From Pseudomonadota bacterium (lineage in GTDB: Bacteria; Myxococcota_A; UBA9160; PR03), in the NCBI GenBank assembly GCA_003576805.1, contig QEVM01000029.1:1-56953 (forward strand): DNA of 56,953 nt, written 5' to 3'. Numbering within the stretch: position 1 is the stretch's first letter; each line of letters opens with the position of its first letter. Made by a program: the position numbers and the translations under genes. The notes below the pieces were generated by a model. The model worked only from the letters and a program-made list of their open reading frames with translations. It was not told the origin of the DNA and did no database searches. Below, in pieces: positions 7,199-18,603 of the stretch.

Positions 7199-9025
7199 TC
7201 AGTCGAGCACGAATTCCTTCTGCCAGTCGGAGTCGCCCGCTCGCGCCGCCTGCTCGGTCTTGTGGAGCAGGAAGCGGTCGAGGACGAGGCAGTCCATCTC
7301 CGTGCGCATGAAGCAGCGGTAGGCGTCGCTCGGCGTGCACACGATCGGCTCGCCGCGCACGTTGAAGCTGGTGTTCACCAGCATCGGGCAGCCGGTGAGC
7401 TGCTCGAACGCGCGCAGCAGCGCGTGGTAGCGCGGGTTCGACGCCTCCGTCACCGAGTGGAGCCGCGCGGAGTAGTCGACGTGCGTGACGGCCGGCAGCG
7501 TCGAGCGCACCCGGTTCACCCACTCGTGGACGTCGAGCGAGCGCTCGTCGCCGGCCTCCGGCAGCCGCAGCGACTCGCGCAGCGGCGCCACGAGCAGCAT
7601 GTAGGGCGAGTCGCACTCGATCTCGAAGAAGTCCGCGAGGCGCTCGGCGAGGCAGGACGGCGCGAACGGCCGGAAGCTCTCGCGGTGCTTGATCTTGAGG
7701 TTCAGGACCGACTGCATCTTCGGCGAGCGCGGATCGGCCACGATCGAGCGGTTGCCGAGCGCGCGCGGCCCGAACTCCATGCGGCCGTGGAACAGGCCGA
7801 CGACCTTCTCGTCGGCGACGAGGCGCGCGATCGTGGGCGCCCACTCGTCGTCGGCGAGCTCGGCGTAGCGGCAGCCGCGCGCGTCGAGATACGCGCGGAT
7901 CTGCGCGGCCGAGAACTCCGGCCCGAGGTAGCCGCCGCGCATGCCGTCGTGGCGGCCGTCGGCGCTGCGCGGATGGCCGAGCGCGTTGTGCCACACCGCG
8001 AGCGCGGCGCCGACGGCGCCTCCGGCGTCGCCCGCCGCGGGCTGGATCCAGAGCGCGTCGAAGATCCGTTCGCGGAGCAGCTTGCCGTTGGCGACGCAGT
8101 TGAGCGCGACGCCGCCCGCGAGGCACAGGTGCCGCTGGCCGGTCGTCTCGCGCGTGTGCCGCGCCATCCGCAGCACGATCTCCTCGGTCACCTCCTGGAC
8201 GGAGCGCGCGAGATCCATCTCGCGCTTCGTGATCGGCGAGTCCGGCCGGCGCGGCGGGCCCCCGAAGAGCGCCTCGAAGCGTTCGTTGGTCATCTCGAGC
8301 CCGTCGAGATAGCCGAAGTAGTCCATGTTGAGGCGGAACGAGCCGTCGCGCTTGAGGTCGAGCAGCTCGTCGAAGATGACGCGCGTGTAGGCGCCTTCGC
8401 CGTACGGCGCGAGGCCCATCACCTTGTACTCGGCGGAGTTCACCTTGAAGCCGGTGTAGTAGGTGAACGCCGAGTAGAGCAGGCCGAGCGAGTGCGGGAA
8501 GTCGAGCTGCTCGAGCAGCTCCAGCGAATGGCCGCGCCCGACGCCCAGCGTCGAGGTCGCCCACTCGCCGACGCCGTCCATCGTGAGGACCGCGGCGTCC
8601 TGGAACGGCGACGGGTAGAAGGCGCTCGCCGCGTGCGACTCGTGGTGCTCGGGGAAGTACACCGAAGCCGGCGGCGCGACGCCGCAGGCCTCGAGCGACT
8701 CGAGGATGCGCGGCTCGATCCACAGCTTCTCGCGCAGCCACACCGGCACCGCGCGCATGAACTGCGTCAGGCCCGACGGCGCCGTCGAGAGGTAGGTCTC
8801 GAGGATGCGGTGGAACTTGAGGATCGGCTTGTCGTAGAAGGCGACCGCGTCCACGCCCGAGCCGCCCGCCTCGGCGAGGCAGTAGCGGATCGCGTGCGTC
8901 GGGAAGTCCTGGTCGTGCTTCTTGCGCGTGAAGCGCTCTTCCTGCGCCGCCGCCACGATCACGCCGTCCTCGACGACGCACGCGGCCGAGTCGTGGTAGT
9001 AGCAGCTGATGCCGAGGATCTTCAT
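7199..9025 (-). CDS. Carbamoyltransferase, NodU/CmcH family
   Basis: Transfers a carbamoyl group from carbamoyl phosphate, by way of carbamoyl-adenylate, to a hydroxyl of a sugar or secondary metabolite. The 608-residue protein has both family domains: an N-terminal Kae1-like domain with MKILGISCYYHDSAACVV, EERFTRKKHD and the metal/catalytic HHESHAASAF (127-136), and a C-terminal YrdC-like domain with GRMEFGPRALGNRSI, NLKIKHRESFRPFAPS and MLVNTSFNVRGEPIV. It sits between SxtJ-like and DUF5989 genes with 3-nt gaps, a conserved quartet with an SGNH hydrolase. The acceptor is not evident; related modules occur in polysaccharide loci and in the saxitoxin cluster. Confidence 0.95.
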   Translation of the reverse strand: MKILGISCYYHDSAACVVEDGVIVAAAQEERFTRKKHDQDFPTHAIRYCLAEAGGSGVDAVAFYDKPILKFHRILETYLSTAPSGLTQFMRAVPVWLREKLWIEPRILESLEACGVAPPASVYFPEHHESHAASAFYPSPFQDAAVLTMDGVGEWATSTLGVGRGHSLELLEQLDFPHSLGLLYSAFTYYTGFKVNSAEYKVMGLAPYGEGAYTRVIFDELLDLKRDGSFRLNMDYFGYLDGLEMTNERFEALFGGPPRRPDSPITKREMDLARSVQEVTEEIVLRMARHTRETTGQRHLCLAGGVALNCVANGKLLRERIFDALWIQPAAGDAGGAVGAALAVWHNALGHPRSADGRHDGMRGGYLGPEFSAAQIRAYLDARGCRYAELADDEWAPTIARLVADEKVVGLFHGRMEFGPRALGNRSIVADPRSPKMQSVLNLKIKHRESFRPFAPSCLAERLADFFEIECDSPYMLLVAPLRESLRLPEAGDERSLDVHEWVNRVRSTLPAVTHVDYSARLHSVTEASNPRYHALLRAFEQLTGCPMLVNTSFNVRGEPIVCTPSDAYRCFMRTEMDCLVLDRFLLHKTEQAARAGDSDWQKEFVLD

Positions 9026-9028
9026 GCG

Positions 9029-9508
9029 TCAGTACGGCCGCTCGTGCGACGTCGAAGCGACGTGCGGCGCGCGCTGCGAGCGCACCGTCCAGTAGCTCTC
9101 CGCGCCGGGATCGAAGTAGCGCTTCATCGCGTCGCGGCGGCCGCGCCGGAAGAGCCGCGAGAACGGCACGAAGAAGAGGTAGAAGATCGCCGGCAGCAGC
9201 AACCAGGTGAGCGCGAGCCCGACCCAGCGTCCGAGCGCCGCGAACGCGCGCTCGATCGACGCGAACACGCCGAACGGCGAGAGCAGCGCGGCGAGCAGCA
9301 GCGCGCTCGCGACGCCGCCGACCACGAATGCAGGCGCGCGTAGCCCCGCCGCGAACAGCAGCGCGGCGACCGCGCCGCCCGCTCCCGCCTGCAGCGCGCC
9401 GCGCAGGCGCACGCGACCGGCGGGCGGCTGCACGGGCTCCGCAGCCGCATCAAGGCTCTGCCACGTCCACACGGCGGCGGCGGCTTCGGGACGACCAGGC
9501 TGCTGCAT
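9029..9508 (-). CDS. SxtJ-like membrane protein
   Basis: A 159-residue protein with a soluble N-terminus and about four hydrophobic helices (residues about 35-120, including PAFVVGGVASALLLAALL and LTWLLLPAIFYLFFVPFSRL), then a conserved-looking basic segment and ESYWTVR near the C-terminus. The layout and the position directly upstream of the carbamoyltransferase match the SxtJ family, named from the saxitoxin cluster, whose role is not established. The ATG at 9508 has GGAG 9 nt upstream; a GTG at 9523 is also possible. The 254-nt gap to the divergent SGNH gene shows no clear promoter. Confidence 0.75.
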   Translation of the reverse strand: MQQPGRPEAAAAVWTWQSLDAAAEPVQPPAGRVRLRGALQAGAGGAVAALLFAAGLRAPAFVVGGVASALLLAALLSPFGVFASIERAFAALGRWVGLALTWLLLPAIFYLFFVPFSRLFRRGRRDAMKRYFDPGAESYWTVRSQRAPHVASTSHERPY

Positions 9509-9762
9509 CGGAGGACACTCCACGAGGACCCGAGATGCGGAGCCCTTCGCGGTCGACGAACCGTCGCATCGAGACGGCCCGGCAGGCTACCGCCGCCCCG
9601 ATAGCGGAGCAACGCGAGGACTCGGCGACTTCGCCGGAATCGCGTGCGCCCTGCGCTTGCGCGGCGAGTTGCCGGCGAGGCGCGGCGCGACTCGCTTGCA
9701 GGCGGTCCCGCGCTCGGTGACGATCGGCCGCGCGCCGGACGCCGCGTCCACGGGAGGCTTCG

Positions 9763-10914
9763 ATGCCGAGATGGTTGGGGCGCGTCGCGCTCGTGTGTGC
9801 CGGCCTGATCGGCGGGCTCGCGGGCGGCGAGGTCCTGGCTCGGCTGTTCGCCCCGGCGTTCCAGATCGTGTTCCGCGAGACCATCACGGCGAGCGACGAC
9901 CCTGCGCTCGGCTACGCGCTGCGGCCGGGCGCGCTCGACGGCCGCGACCGCATCAGCGCCGAGGGCTTGCGCGACCGCGAGTACGCGCGGCCCAAGCCGC
10001 CCGGCACGTTTCGCATCGCGGCGATCGGCGACTCCATCACGTACGGCTCGGGCGTGCGGCGTGCCGGGTCCTGGAGCGAGCAGCTCGAGGCGCTGCTCGA
10101 CGAACGGGGCGAGGCGGGCGGAGTCGCGGTCGAGATCGTGAACCTCGGCGTGCCGGGTTACAACATCGAGCAGGTGGTCGCGCGGCTGCGCGGCAGCGGG
10201 CTCGCGTTCGAGCCCGACGCCGTCGTGTACGGCTACGCGCTGAACGACCCACAGGCCTTCAGCATCGAAGCGGCCGCGCTGTCGACGTTGCGCGCGGCCT
10301 ACGACCGACAGGCGAGCGGTCTGGCCCGTCGCTGGCTCGCGCACTCGCGCCTCTATCTGCTCGGCCGCCACGTGGCGTTCGAGCGCAGCAAGCAGGCGGT
10401 GCTGCGCTCCGAGCCGCCGCGCGATCCCGCCTACGAGGAGGCCGGCCGCGGCGATCCGGTCGCGTACTTCCGGAGCATCCACAGCGGCGGCGAAGGCGCG
10501 GCGCGGCTGGCGCGCGGGCTCGACGCGCTCGCCGAGGTCGCGCGCGCGCGGGATCTCCCCGTGCTCGTCGTGCTCTTCCCGCTGTTCAGCGACGGCGACG
10601 CGGACTGGGGAGCCGCACTGGCCGACGTCCACGCGCTCGTCGCGCGCGGCGCGCGCGAACGCGGCTTCGCGGTGCTCGATTTGCTCCCGGTGTACGAGGC
10701 GGCGGTCCCGGCCGCCGGCGCCGGCATCGGCGTCGACTTCATGCACCCGAATCGGGTCGGTCATCGGATCGCGGCGCTCGCGCTGCTCGACTGGATGTGC
10801 GCGAAGCGATGGCTGCCCGCCGCCGCGACGGATTGCGCGCGCCCCGCGCAGAACGCGGGGGATGCGCAGCTCGCTCGGCTCGTGCACCGCGTCCTCGCGG
10901 CCGCACCGGACTAG
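9763..10914 (+). CDS. Membrane-anchored SGNH/GDSL hydrolase
   Basis: An esterase or acetylhydrolase of the SGNH fold, probably acting in the periplasm. The 383-residue protein has an N-terminal hydrophobic anchor (VALVCAGLIGGLAGG, about 8-22). The blocks follow: block I IGDSITYGSG with the nucleophile Ser (GDS at 89-91), block II NLGVPGYN, block III YALND, and block V DFMHPN with D325 and H328. GGGAGG precedes the ATG. It is divergent from the carbamoyltransferase operon. SGNH proteins are the fourth usual partner of the carbamoyltransferase/SxtJ/DUF5989 set. A role in O-acetyl or O-carbamoyl editing of a surface glycan is inference. Confidence 0.88.
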   Translation: MPRWLGRVALVCAGLIGGLAGGEVLARLFAPAFQIVFRETITASDDPALGYALRPGALDGRDRISAEGLRDREYARPKPPGTFRIAAIGDSITYGSGVRRAGSWSEQLEALLDERGEAGGVAVEIVNLGVPGYNIEQVVARLRGSGLAFEPDAVVYGYALNDPQAFSIEAAALSTLRAAYDRQASGLARRWLAHSRLYLLGRHVAFERSKQAVLRSEPPRDPAYEEAGRGDPVAYFRSIHSGGEGAARLARGLDALAEVARARDLPVLVVLFPLFSDGDADWGAALADVHALVARGARERGFAVLDLLPVYEAAVPAAGAGIGVDFMHPNRVGHRIAALALLDWMCAKRWLPAAATDCARPAQNAGDAQLARLVHRVLAAAPD

Positions 10915-10938
10915 CGCTCGACCGCGCCCGTCCCCGGC

Positions 10939-11349
10939 TCACTCCACCGCGCGGAAGAACGGCACCGCCGCGTCGTCCGAGACGCGCACCAGCTCCACCT
11001 CGACCGGGAGATCGAGGCAAAGCTGCTCCGGTGCGACGCCGCGCAGCCCCGCCGCGAGCCGCACGCCTTCCTCCATCTCGATCACCGCGACCACGTACGG
11101 TGTCGGGAGGCCCGGCCACGGAGCCTGGTGGGTGACGGTCCACGAGAAGACGCGGCCGCGGCCGGTGGACGGGGACCACTCCCACTCGGGCGATCCGCAC
11201 GCCGCGCACGCGTGGCGCGGGAGATGGCGCCAGGCGCCGCAGGTGGTGCAGCGCTGGAAGTGGAGCCGGCCCTCGGCGCAGTGCGCGTAGAACTGGGCGG
11301 CGAGGGCGTCCAGGTCCTTCGAGAGCAGCGGCTTCGGATCGCTGGCCAT
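10939..11349 (-). CDS. DUF35 OB-fold / zinc-ribbon acyl-CoA-associated protein
   Basis: A 136-residue protein with a rubredoxin-like zinc ribbon (C34, C37, C48, C51: CTTCGAW and CAACGS) followed by an OB-fold (GRGRVFSWTVTHQAPWPG, then PYVVAVIEMEEGVRLAAGL). DUF35 proteins pair with SCP-x-type thiolases, or with MaoC-like hydratases such as ChsH1-ChsH2, and form the CoA-binding part of the complex. Here it lies 14 nt after the thiolase gene in the same operon, so a thiolase-DUF35 complex is very likely. Possible roles include side-chain or branched acyl-CoA breakdown. Confidence 0.88.
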   Translation of the reverse strand: MASDPKPLLSKDLDALAAQFYAHCAEGRLHFQRCTTCGAWRHLPRHACAACGSPEWEWSPSTGRGRVFSWTVTHQAPWPGLPTPYVVAVIEMEEGVRLAAGLRGVAPEQLCLDLPVEVELVRVSDDAAVPFFRAVE

Positions 11350-11363
11350 GCGTGCGCCTCGCT

Positions 11364-12530
11364 TCACGCGTCTCTGCGGAGGATGGCCAGCGAGCCGTCG
11401 CCCATGTCGCCCCAGCCCGTGACGAGTCCCAGCTCGGCGCCCTCGACCTGCGCGGCGCCCGCGTCGTGGCGGAGCTGGCGGACGGCTTCGACGACGTGGT
11501 TGATGCCCCAGACGTGCGCCTGCGAGAGCAGGCCGCCGTGCGTGTTGACCGGGAGCTCGCCGCCGAGTTCGATGCGGCCGTCCTTCACGAACTCGCCGGC
11601 CTCGCCGCGGCCGCACAGGCCGAGCGCTTCCAGCTGGAGCAGCACGACGTAGGTGAAGCAGTCGTAGATCTCGGCGAAGTCGAGCTCGTGCGGGCGGATG
11701 CCGGCCATCTCGAAGGCGCGCGGCGCGGCGTACGAGAGGCCGACCTGGAACGGGTCGCGGCGGCTCGGGATGTCGTCGGCGGGATAGGGATGGCCTTCGG
11801 CGACGCCGAGGATGCGCACCGGCACGTGGCGCAGGTCGCGCGCGCGTTCCGCGCGGGTGACGACGACCGCGGCGGCGCCGTCGGTCTCGAGGCAGCAGTC
11901 GAACAGGCGGAACGGCTCGGAGATCCAGCGCGCCGCGAAGTAGTCGTCGCGCCCGAGCGGCTTGCCGCGCATCACGGCCCGCTCGTTGTGCTGCGCGTGC
12001 TTGCGACACGCGAGCGCGACGGCGGCCATCGCCTCGTGGCCGACGCCGTAGGTCTGCATGTGGCGCGTGGCGAGCCACGCGTACATCTGCACCGGGCGGA
12101 TCGCGGCGTAGGGCAGGTAGTAGTCGCGGATCGTGTGCGTCATCGGATTCGCGCCGAGGGCCTGGCCGTGACGCGCGCCGGGACGGAAGTCGGAGTAGCC
12201 GTTCCAGCCGAGCACGACGAGCACGTTCGTCGCGATGCCGGCGTCGATCGCGAGCGCCGCGGTCTGCAGCGCGGCGGTCGGGCTGGCGCCGCCCATCTGG
12301 ACGGTCGCCGCGTAGCGGAGCGGGTCGATGCCGAGCGAGATCGCGAGCTCCTCGGCGAACGTGTAGATCGGCGGCGGCACGATGCCGTCGACCGCGCCGG
12401 GCGTGAGCCCGGCGTCGGCGATCGCGAGGCGCGCGGCCTCGAGCATCTGCTCGACCGCGCTGCGGCCCGCGCCGCGCACGTAGGCGGTCTCGCCGACGCC
12501 CACGATCGCCGCCCGGTCGCGAATGCTCAT
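11364..12530 (-). CDS. SCP-x-type thiolase (acetyl-CoA acetyltransferase-like)
   Basis: Cleaves or condenses acyl-CoA or 3-ketoacyl-CoA. The 388-residue protein has the lipid-transfer/SCP-2 thiolase pattern: [31 protein letters not shown], the active-site EIYDCFTYV (an HDCFT-type motif with Tyr instead of His) and [18 protein letters not shown] near the C-terminus. The canonical N-terminal catalytic Cys of biosynthetic thiolases is not evident, as in many SCP-x members, some of which act as retro-aldolases with a DUF35 partner. The ATG overlaps the stop of the upstream hydrolase by 4 nt. Confidence 0.88.
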   Translation of the reverse strand: MSIRDRAAIVGVGETAYVRGAGRSAVEQMLEAARLAIADAGLTPGAVDGIVPPPIYTFAEELAISLGIDPLRYAATVQMGGASPTAALQTAALAIDAGIATNVLVVLGWNGYSDFRPGARHGQALGANPMTHTIRDYYLPYAAIRPVQMYAWLATRHMQTYGVGHEAMAAVALACRKHAQHNERAVMRGKPLGRDDYFAARWISEPFRLFDCCLETDGAAAVVVTRAERARDLRHVPVRILGVAEGHPYPADDIPSRRDPFQVGLSYAAPRAFEMAGIRPHELDFAEIYDCFTYVVLLQLEALGLCGRGEAGEFVKDGRIELGGELPVNTHGGLLSQAHVWGINHVVEAVRQLRHDAGAAQVEGAELGLVTGWGDMGDGSLAILRRDA

Positions 12531-13444
12531 CGCAGCTCTCGCAGGAAGCCGAGCACGGCGGCGGTGAAGCGGTCGTTGCGGTCGCCCGCGACCATGTGGC
12601 CGGCGTCCGAGACGTCGGCGAAGCGCGCGTGCGGCGCCAGCGCGAGGAACTCGCGCGCGCCTTCCTCGGAGAGCAGGTCCGAGAGGCGGCCGCGCACGAG
12701 CAGCGTCGGCACCGACAGCTTGCGCGCCGCGGCGCGCATGCGGTCGGTGTCCTGTCCCGGACGCGGGCCGTGGCCCGGCTCGAGGAACGCGGGATCCCAG
12801 TGCCAGCGCCAGCGGCCGTCGGGCATCCGGCGCAGGTTGCGTTCGAGGCCGGAGAGATCGCGCGGGCGCTGGCGGTGCGGCAGGTACGCGGCGACCGCAT
12901 CCGCCGCCTCCTCGACCGACGCGAAGCCCTGCGGCTTGCCCTGCATGAACTGGATGATGCGCAGCGCGCCCTCGGCCTCGATGCGCGGCGCGATGTCGAC
13001 GAGCACGAGCGCGGCGGCGAGCGCGGGGTGCGACTCGCCCTCGGCGATCAGCGACGCGATGCCGCCGAGCGACGCGCCGACCAGCACCGGCGGCGCGCCG
13101 AGCTGCTCCGCGACCGCGCGCACGTCGTCGACGAAGGCGTCGACGCCGTAGTCCTTGTGCGGATCCCACGCGCTCTCGCCGTGGCCGCGCATGTCCATCG
13201 ACACGGCGTGCCAGCCGTCCGCCGCGACGTCGCGCGCGGTGTCTCCCCACGCGAAGCGCGTCTGCCCGCCGCCGTGCAGCAGCAGCACGGGCGGCTGCGC
13301 GGGATCGCCCCACGCGTCGGCGACGAGCTCGAGGTCGTCGTGACTGCGCAGGCGCAGCAGGCGCGGATCGCCAGGCGTCGGGGGAGCAGCGGGTTCGGCC
13401 ACGGCGGACGCACGGATAGCGGCGGCGCTCGCGCGTCGCCACAC
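12527..13444 (-). CDS. Alpha/beta hydrolase
   Basis: A 305-residue alpha/beta-hydrolase-fold protein, probably a cytosolic esterase or C-C bond hydrolase. It has the oxyanion segment [25 protein letters not shown], the nucleophile elbow GASLGG (S125), and the catalytic His in DAGHMV (H283) near the C-terminus. First gene of a three-gene operon with the thiolase and DUF35 genes, coupled by ATGA. The start is uncertain: GTG at 13444 gives the longest form, GTG at 13402 gives 291 residues, and neither has a clear ribosome site. The first 25 residues are Ala/Pro-rich and probably not part of the fold. Confidence 0.85.
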   Translation of the reverse strand: MWRRASAAAIRASAVAEPAAPPTPGDPRLLRLRSHDDLELVADAWGDPAQPPVLLLHGGGQTRFAWGDTARDVAADGWHAVSMDMRGHGESAWDPHKDYGVDAFVDDVRAVAEQLGAPPVLVGASLGGIASLIAEGESHPALAAALVLVDIAPRIEAEGALRIIQFMQGKPQGFASVEEAADAVAAYLPHRQRPRDLSGLERNLRRMPDGRWRWHWDPAFLEPGHGPRPGQDTDRMRAAARKLSVPTLLVRGRLSDLLSEEGAREFLALAPHARFADVSDAGHMVAGDRNDRFTAAVLGFLRELR

Positions 13445-13498
13445 GGCGGCGCGCGCGCGCGGCGCGCCTTTTCGCGCCGCGAACCCGCGGCTCGCATG

Positions 13499-13504
13499 TA
13501 CGAT
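13499..13504 (+). promoter_or_regulatory. Candidate -10 box of the propeller-cytochrome gene
   Basis: TACGAT lies 31 nt upstream of the ATG at 13536, with GGGAGG 7 nt before that ATG. The -35 region is not convincing. Confidence 0.35.
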
Positions 13505-13535
13505 GCGGGACGGGCCCGAAGTCGGGAGGGTGCCG

Positions 13536-16433
13536 ATGCCGTGTCGCCGACTGCGCTCCGCTGGCGCGGGCTTGCTCGTGTCTTCGCTCGTCGCGGTATC
13601 GCTCGCCGCGACGAGCGCGCACGCCGCGCGCGCGCGCGTCCACGAGGACGCCGGCTTCCAGCTCTTCGAGAGCCCGCAGGCGAATCCGCTCGCGCTCTCG
13701 CACGACGGCGCGCGGCTCTACGTCGCGCTCACCACCGCCAACGCGGTCGAGGTCTACGACACCGCGACGCGCGCGCGGCTCGCGGTCGTGCCGGTCGGCA
13801 TCGACCCGGTCGCGGTCGCGGTGCGTCCCGACGGCAACGAGGTCTGGGTCGCGAACCACGTCTCCGATTCGGTCAGCGTGATCGACGCGAACCCCGCGAG
13901 CCCGACGCTGCACACCGTGATCGAGACGGTGGACGCGGTCGACGCGAATGGCGTGACCGCCTTCGACGAGCCGGTCGGCATCGCGTTCGCGAGCAGCGCC
14001 AAGGCGTACGTCGCGCTCTCGTCGCGCAACCGGATCGCGATCGTCGACGCCGCGGCGTACGCCGTCGCCGGCCAGCTCCCGATCCCCGCGCAGGACCCGC
14101 GCGCGCTCGCGGTGCGCGGCGGGCGGCTCTACGTCGCGGCCTTCGAGTCGGGCAACCAGTCCGAGCTCTCGGTGTGCGCGTTCGCGAACGGAACGCCGCA
14201 GTGCACCTTCGGCTTCCAGCAGGTGCTCAACGTCGGGACGCAGCCGAACCTGCCGGGCATCCCGAAGAACGTCGTCGTCGATCCGGACGTGCCCGACCGC
14301 GACCTCTTCGTGTTCGACACCGCGACCGACGCGCCGGTCGGCGCGCCCGTCAGCGGCGTCGGCACGCTGCTGTACGGCGTCGCGGTGGACGGCGCCGGCC
14401 GCGTGTTCGTCGCCAACACCGACGCGCGCAACCACCATCTCGACGGCAACGGCCTCGCCGCGCAGCCGCCCGAGGGCCTCGGCCTCGGGCTCGCCGACCT
14501 CGCGAACCGGCCGTTCCGCAACCGCGTGACGCGCATCGACTGCGGCGGCGCCGGCTGCGGCGCGCCGCTGCGCGTCGACCTCGAGCCTCCGCCCGGCAGC
14601 TCCGTGCCGACGCCCCTCGCGACGCCGTACGGCATCCAGGCGAGCGCCGACGGCAGCGTGCTCGTGGTGACGGCGGCCGGCTCGGACCGACTGGCGTCGC
14701 TCGACGCGGCGTCGCTCGCCGTCCTCGACACGCTCGACGTCGGCGCCAATCCGCGCGGGGTGGCGTTCGCGTCGAGCGGCGCGGGCGGCACCGCGTACGT
14801 GCTGAACACGCTCGGCAACTCGGTGAGCGTCGTCGCGGTGGGCGCGGGCGGCTCGCTCTCGCCGCTCGCGACGATCCCGATCGCGATCGGGCGCGACCGG
14901 ACGCCCGACGGCGTTCGCCGCGGCCGCATCGCCTTCAACTCCGCGCGCGCGTCGTCGAGCGGCACCTTCGCGTGCGCGAGCTGCCATCCCGACGCGCACG
15001 TCGACCAGCTCCTGTGGGTGATCGGCGCACGCTGCACGGAGGCCGGCTGCGACCAGGAGGAGCAGCGCTCGACGATGCCGATCCGCGGCCTGCGCGGCAC
15101 GCTGCCGCTGCACTGGGACGGCACGCTCGGCGACCCGTTCGGCGGCCGCAACGGCGAGGTCGGCGTCGATGGCGCGGCGCCGCCCACGTGCAGCCTCGCG
15201 AACGGAGAGCAGGCGTGCTTCCGCGACATCGTCGACGCGAGCCTCGCGGGCGTGATGTGCGTGCAGCCCGGCTGCGGCGCCGGGCCGTCGGGCTTGCCGG
15301 GCCTGCTCGGCGACGCCGAGCGCGAGGACATGGCGCTCTACCTCCAGCAGGTGTCGTATCCGCCGGCGCGCTCGCGTCCTGCCAGCGACGTCGTGACGCC
15401 GCTCGCGCGCAGCGGCTTCTCGGACTTCTTCATGGACCAGGGCGGCAACGGCGACGCGACCGCGAACACCTGCGCCGACACCACGGGCGGCTGTCACGCG
15501 CTCCCGCTCGGCGCCTCGACGAACTCGGTCGCGGTGGGCGGCTTCGAGGCGCCGACGATGCGCGGCATGACCGATCGCTTCCTCCAGTTCTCGGGCGGGT
15601 TCACCAATCCGCAGGAGGTGCTCGACGTCGTCGCGGGCGCGAGCGGCTTCGGCGTGATCCCGTGGGATCCGGACGAGGGGCTCGACGAGCTCGTCGTGTT
15701 CAGCTCGCCGTTCGTGGCGTTCCAGCCGCTGTACGACGTGCTGCCGACGGGCCTCTTCCAGATGTTCGAGGAGGCGAGCACCGGCCACTCGGGCGCGCTC
15801 GGCCGCCAGCTCACGCTGAGCGCGAGGACGACCGGCGCCGGCGCGCTCGCCGCGACGACCGCGCGGCTCGCGCAGCTCGAGGACGCCGACGCGCGCGGCG
15901 TCGTGAACCTGCGCGGCGAGGGCGTGCGCGATGCGGGCGCCGGTCTCGCGCCGGTGCACCTCGGCTATCGCGCGGACGTCGACGCCTACACCGGGGCGGG
16001 CGTCCAGCTGACGCGCGCACAGCTGCTCGCCGAGGCGGCCGCGGGCACGACCCGCGTCACGCTGACCGCACGGCTGCGCGCCAACGACGGCGCGCCCGAC
16101 TTCCTGGCGCCGCTCGTGGCGACGGCCGCGACCGGCGACGGCGCGACCGGCGATCCGCCGCTGCCCGTGCTGCCGGCCGGCAATCCCATGACGCTCTCGG
16201 GTGTCGCGGTGCGCGGCGACGCAGCGGTGCTCGTCGACGGGGCGCCGGTCGCGGCGACGATCACCTGCCAGGGCGGCAGCTTCGCGCCGGTGTACTGCAG
16301 CTCGAACGTGGTGCGCGTCACACTGGCGGCGATCCCGGCGAACGGCACGCACCTGCTCCAGCTCCAGAACCCGAAGAGCGCGCTCAGCAACGAGCTGCCG
16401 TTCTGCGTGGGCCCCGTCGCGGGCTGCTTGTAG
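13536..16433 (+). CDS. Exported YVTN beta-propeller protein with heme-c motif
   Basis: A 965-residue secreted or surface protein. A signal peptide covers about residues 1-33 ([18 protein letters not shown]). Residues about 45-460 are propeller repeats of YVTN type ([54 protein letters not shown]). A cytochrome-like region follows, with CASCH (C480-x2-C483-H484) and a second unusual site C646-x6-C653-H654. The C-terminal 100 residues resemble an Ig/IPT-like fold with paired cysteines. Extra cysteines at 490-560 may form disulfides. The nearer ATG (13536) is chosen for its GGGAGG site over the one at 13503. Heme attachment suggests periplasmic redox or c-type cytochrome peroxidase-like chemistry; the substrate is unknown. 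Confidence 0.8.
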   Translation: MPCRRLRSAGAGLLVSSLVAVSLAATSAHAARARVHEDAGFQLFESPQANPLALSHDGARLYVALTTANAVEVYDTATRARLAVVPVGIDPVAVAVRPDGNEVWVANHVSDSVSVIDANPASPTLHTVIETVDAVDANGVTAFDEPVGIAFASSAKAYVALSSRNRIAIVDAAAYAVAGQLPIPAQDPRALAVRGGRLYVAAFESGNQSELSVCAFANGTPQCTFGFQQVLNVGTQPNLPGIPKNVVVDPDVPDRDLFVFDTATDAPVGAPVSGVGTLLYGVAVDGAGRVFVANTDARNHHLDGNGLAAQPPEGLGLGLADLANRPFRNRVTRIDCGGAGCGAPLRVDLEPPPGSSVPTPLATPYGIQASADGSVLVVTAAGSDRLASLDAASLAVLDTLDVGANPRGVAFASSGAGGTAYVLNTLGNSVSVVAVGAGGSLSPLATIPIAIGRDRTPDGVRRGRIAFNSARASSSGTFACASCHPDAHVDQLLWVIGARCTEAGCDQEEQRSTMPIRGLRGTLPLHWDGTLGDPFGGRNGEVGVDGAAPPTCSLANGEQACFRDIVDASLAGVMCVQPGCGAGPSGLPGLLGDAEREDMALYLQQVSYPPARSRPASDVVTPLARSGFSDFFMDQGGNGDATANTCADTTGGCHALPLGASTNSVAVGGFEAPTMRGMTDRFLQFSGGFTNPQEVLDVVAGASGFGVIPWDPDEGLDELVVFSSPFVAFQPLYDVLPTGLFQMFEEASTGHSGALGRQLTLSARTTGAGALAATTARLAQLEDADARGVVNLRGEGVRDAGAGLAPVHLGYRADVDAYTGAGVQLTRAQLLAEAAAGTTRVTLTARLRANDGAPDFLAPLVATAATGDGATGDPPLPVLPAGNPMTLSGVAVRGDAAVLVDGAPVAATITCQGGSFAPVYCSSNVVRVTLAAIPANGTHLLQLQNPKSALSNELPFCVGPVAGCL

Positions 16434-16482
16434 CCGCGCGGGCGCCGCGGGGATAGGATCGCTTCGCGCCCGGAGGACAGGC

Positions 16483-17714
<1,232 letters not shown>

Positions 17715-17718
<4 letters not shown>

Positions 17719-18497
17719 ACCCCGAGCCAGACGACGCCGTCGCGCTCGGCGATGCGCGGCGGCGCGGGGAGACGCGCGCGGCGGCGGTCGGCGCTGCGGC
17801 CGCTCGCGACGTCGAAGCGCCAGCCGTGCCACGGGCAGGTGATGGCGCCGGCCGCGTCGACGGCGGCGTCCTCGAGCGGGCCGAGCGCGTGCGGGCAGCG
17901 CGTCGCGTGCGCGTGCAGCGCGCCGCCGTGCTCGACCACGCGCCAGCGCTCGCCGGCCCACTCGACGCAGAGCGGGAGCCGCGCGCGGAGCGCCGCGGCG
18001 TCGCCGAGCCGGAGCGCAGCGCGGGGACCGGACGCGCGTGGGCGCGCCAGCTCCTGCGCGCGGCGCACCATCATCGCCTCGTCCTCGTCCCACAGCCGTG
18101 TGTAGAGCTGCAAGTAGGCGTCGCCGAGCGCGCCGGCGTGCGCGGGATCGACGTCCGCCAGCCAGAACTCGACGGCGACGTCGGTGGCGCCGGCAGCGCG
18201 CGGCGCGACCGCAGTCCAGATCTCAGTGCGCGCGCCCGGTCCTTCGAGCGTGCGCGAGACGTAGCGCGACGCCGCCGCGTCGATCACGAGCTCGACGCGG
18301 ATCGGTGCGCCGGCGCGCAGCCCGACGCGCGCGCGCCAGCCCCACGCGCCTTCCGCTTCGAGCGAGATCGATTGGAAGCTCGCGGCGTGGAGCCACGGCA
18401 GATGCTCCCAGTCGCGCACGTTCTCCCACACGCGCTCGGCGGAGGCGGCGACGCGGCGCGCGTAGGTCGCGACGCGGGTCGGGTCGGCGGTCGGCAC
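17715..18497 (-). CDS. SRPBCC-Rieske fusion protein
   Basis: A 260-residue protein with an N-terminal SRPBCC (START-like) ligand-binding domain (about 5-150, opening TYARRVAASAERVWENVRDW) and a C-terminal Rieske [2Fe-2S] domain (about 165-260). The cluster ligands are C201 and H203 in RCPHALGPL and C221 and H224 in CPWHGWRFD. This is the reverse of the order in ring-hydroxylating oxygenase alpha subunits (Rieske first), and the mononuclear-iron motif of those enzymes is not apparent. The start is GTG. Its stop overlaps the P450 stop through CTAG at 17715-17718. It could act as an electron carrier with a substrate-binding module; this is inference. Confidence 0.85.
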
Positions 18498-18544
18498 GCG
18501 CCGAGCGTACCGGGCGCGGCCGACGCGGCGCAGGCACGCGGTGG

Positions 18545-18550
18545 TAGGCT
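18545..18550 (+). promoter_or_regulatory. Candidate -10 box of the amidohydrolase gene
   Basis: TAGGCT in the 106-nt divergent gap. It would give a leader of about 45 nt that contains GGGGAG before the ATG at 18604. No good -35 box. Confidence 0.3.
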
Positions 18551-18603
18551 AGGCGCGCGCCGCGCCGCCGCGGATTCGCGCACCTTCGCAGGGGAGCCCG
18601 TCG

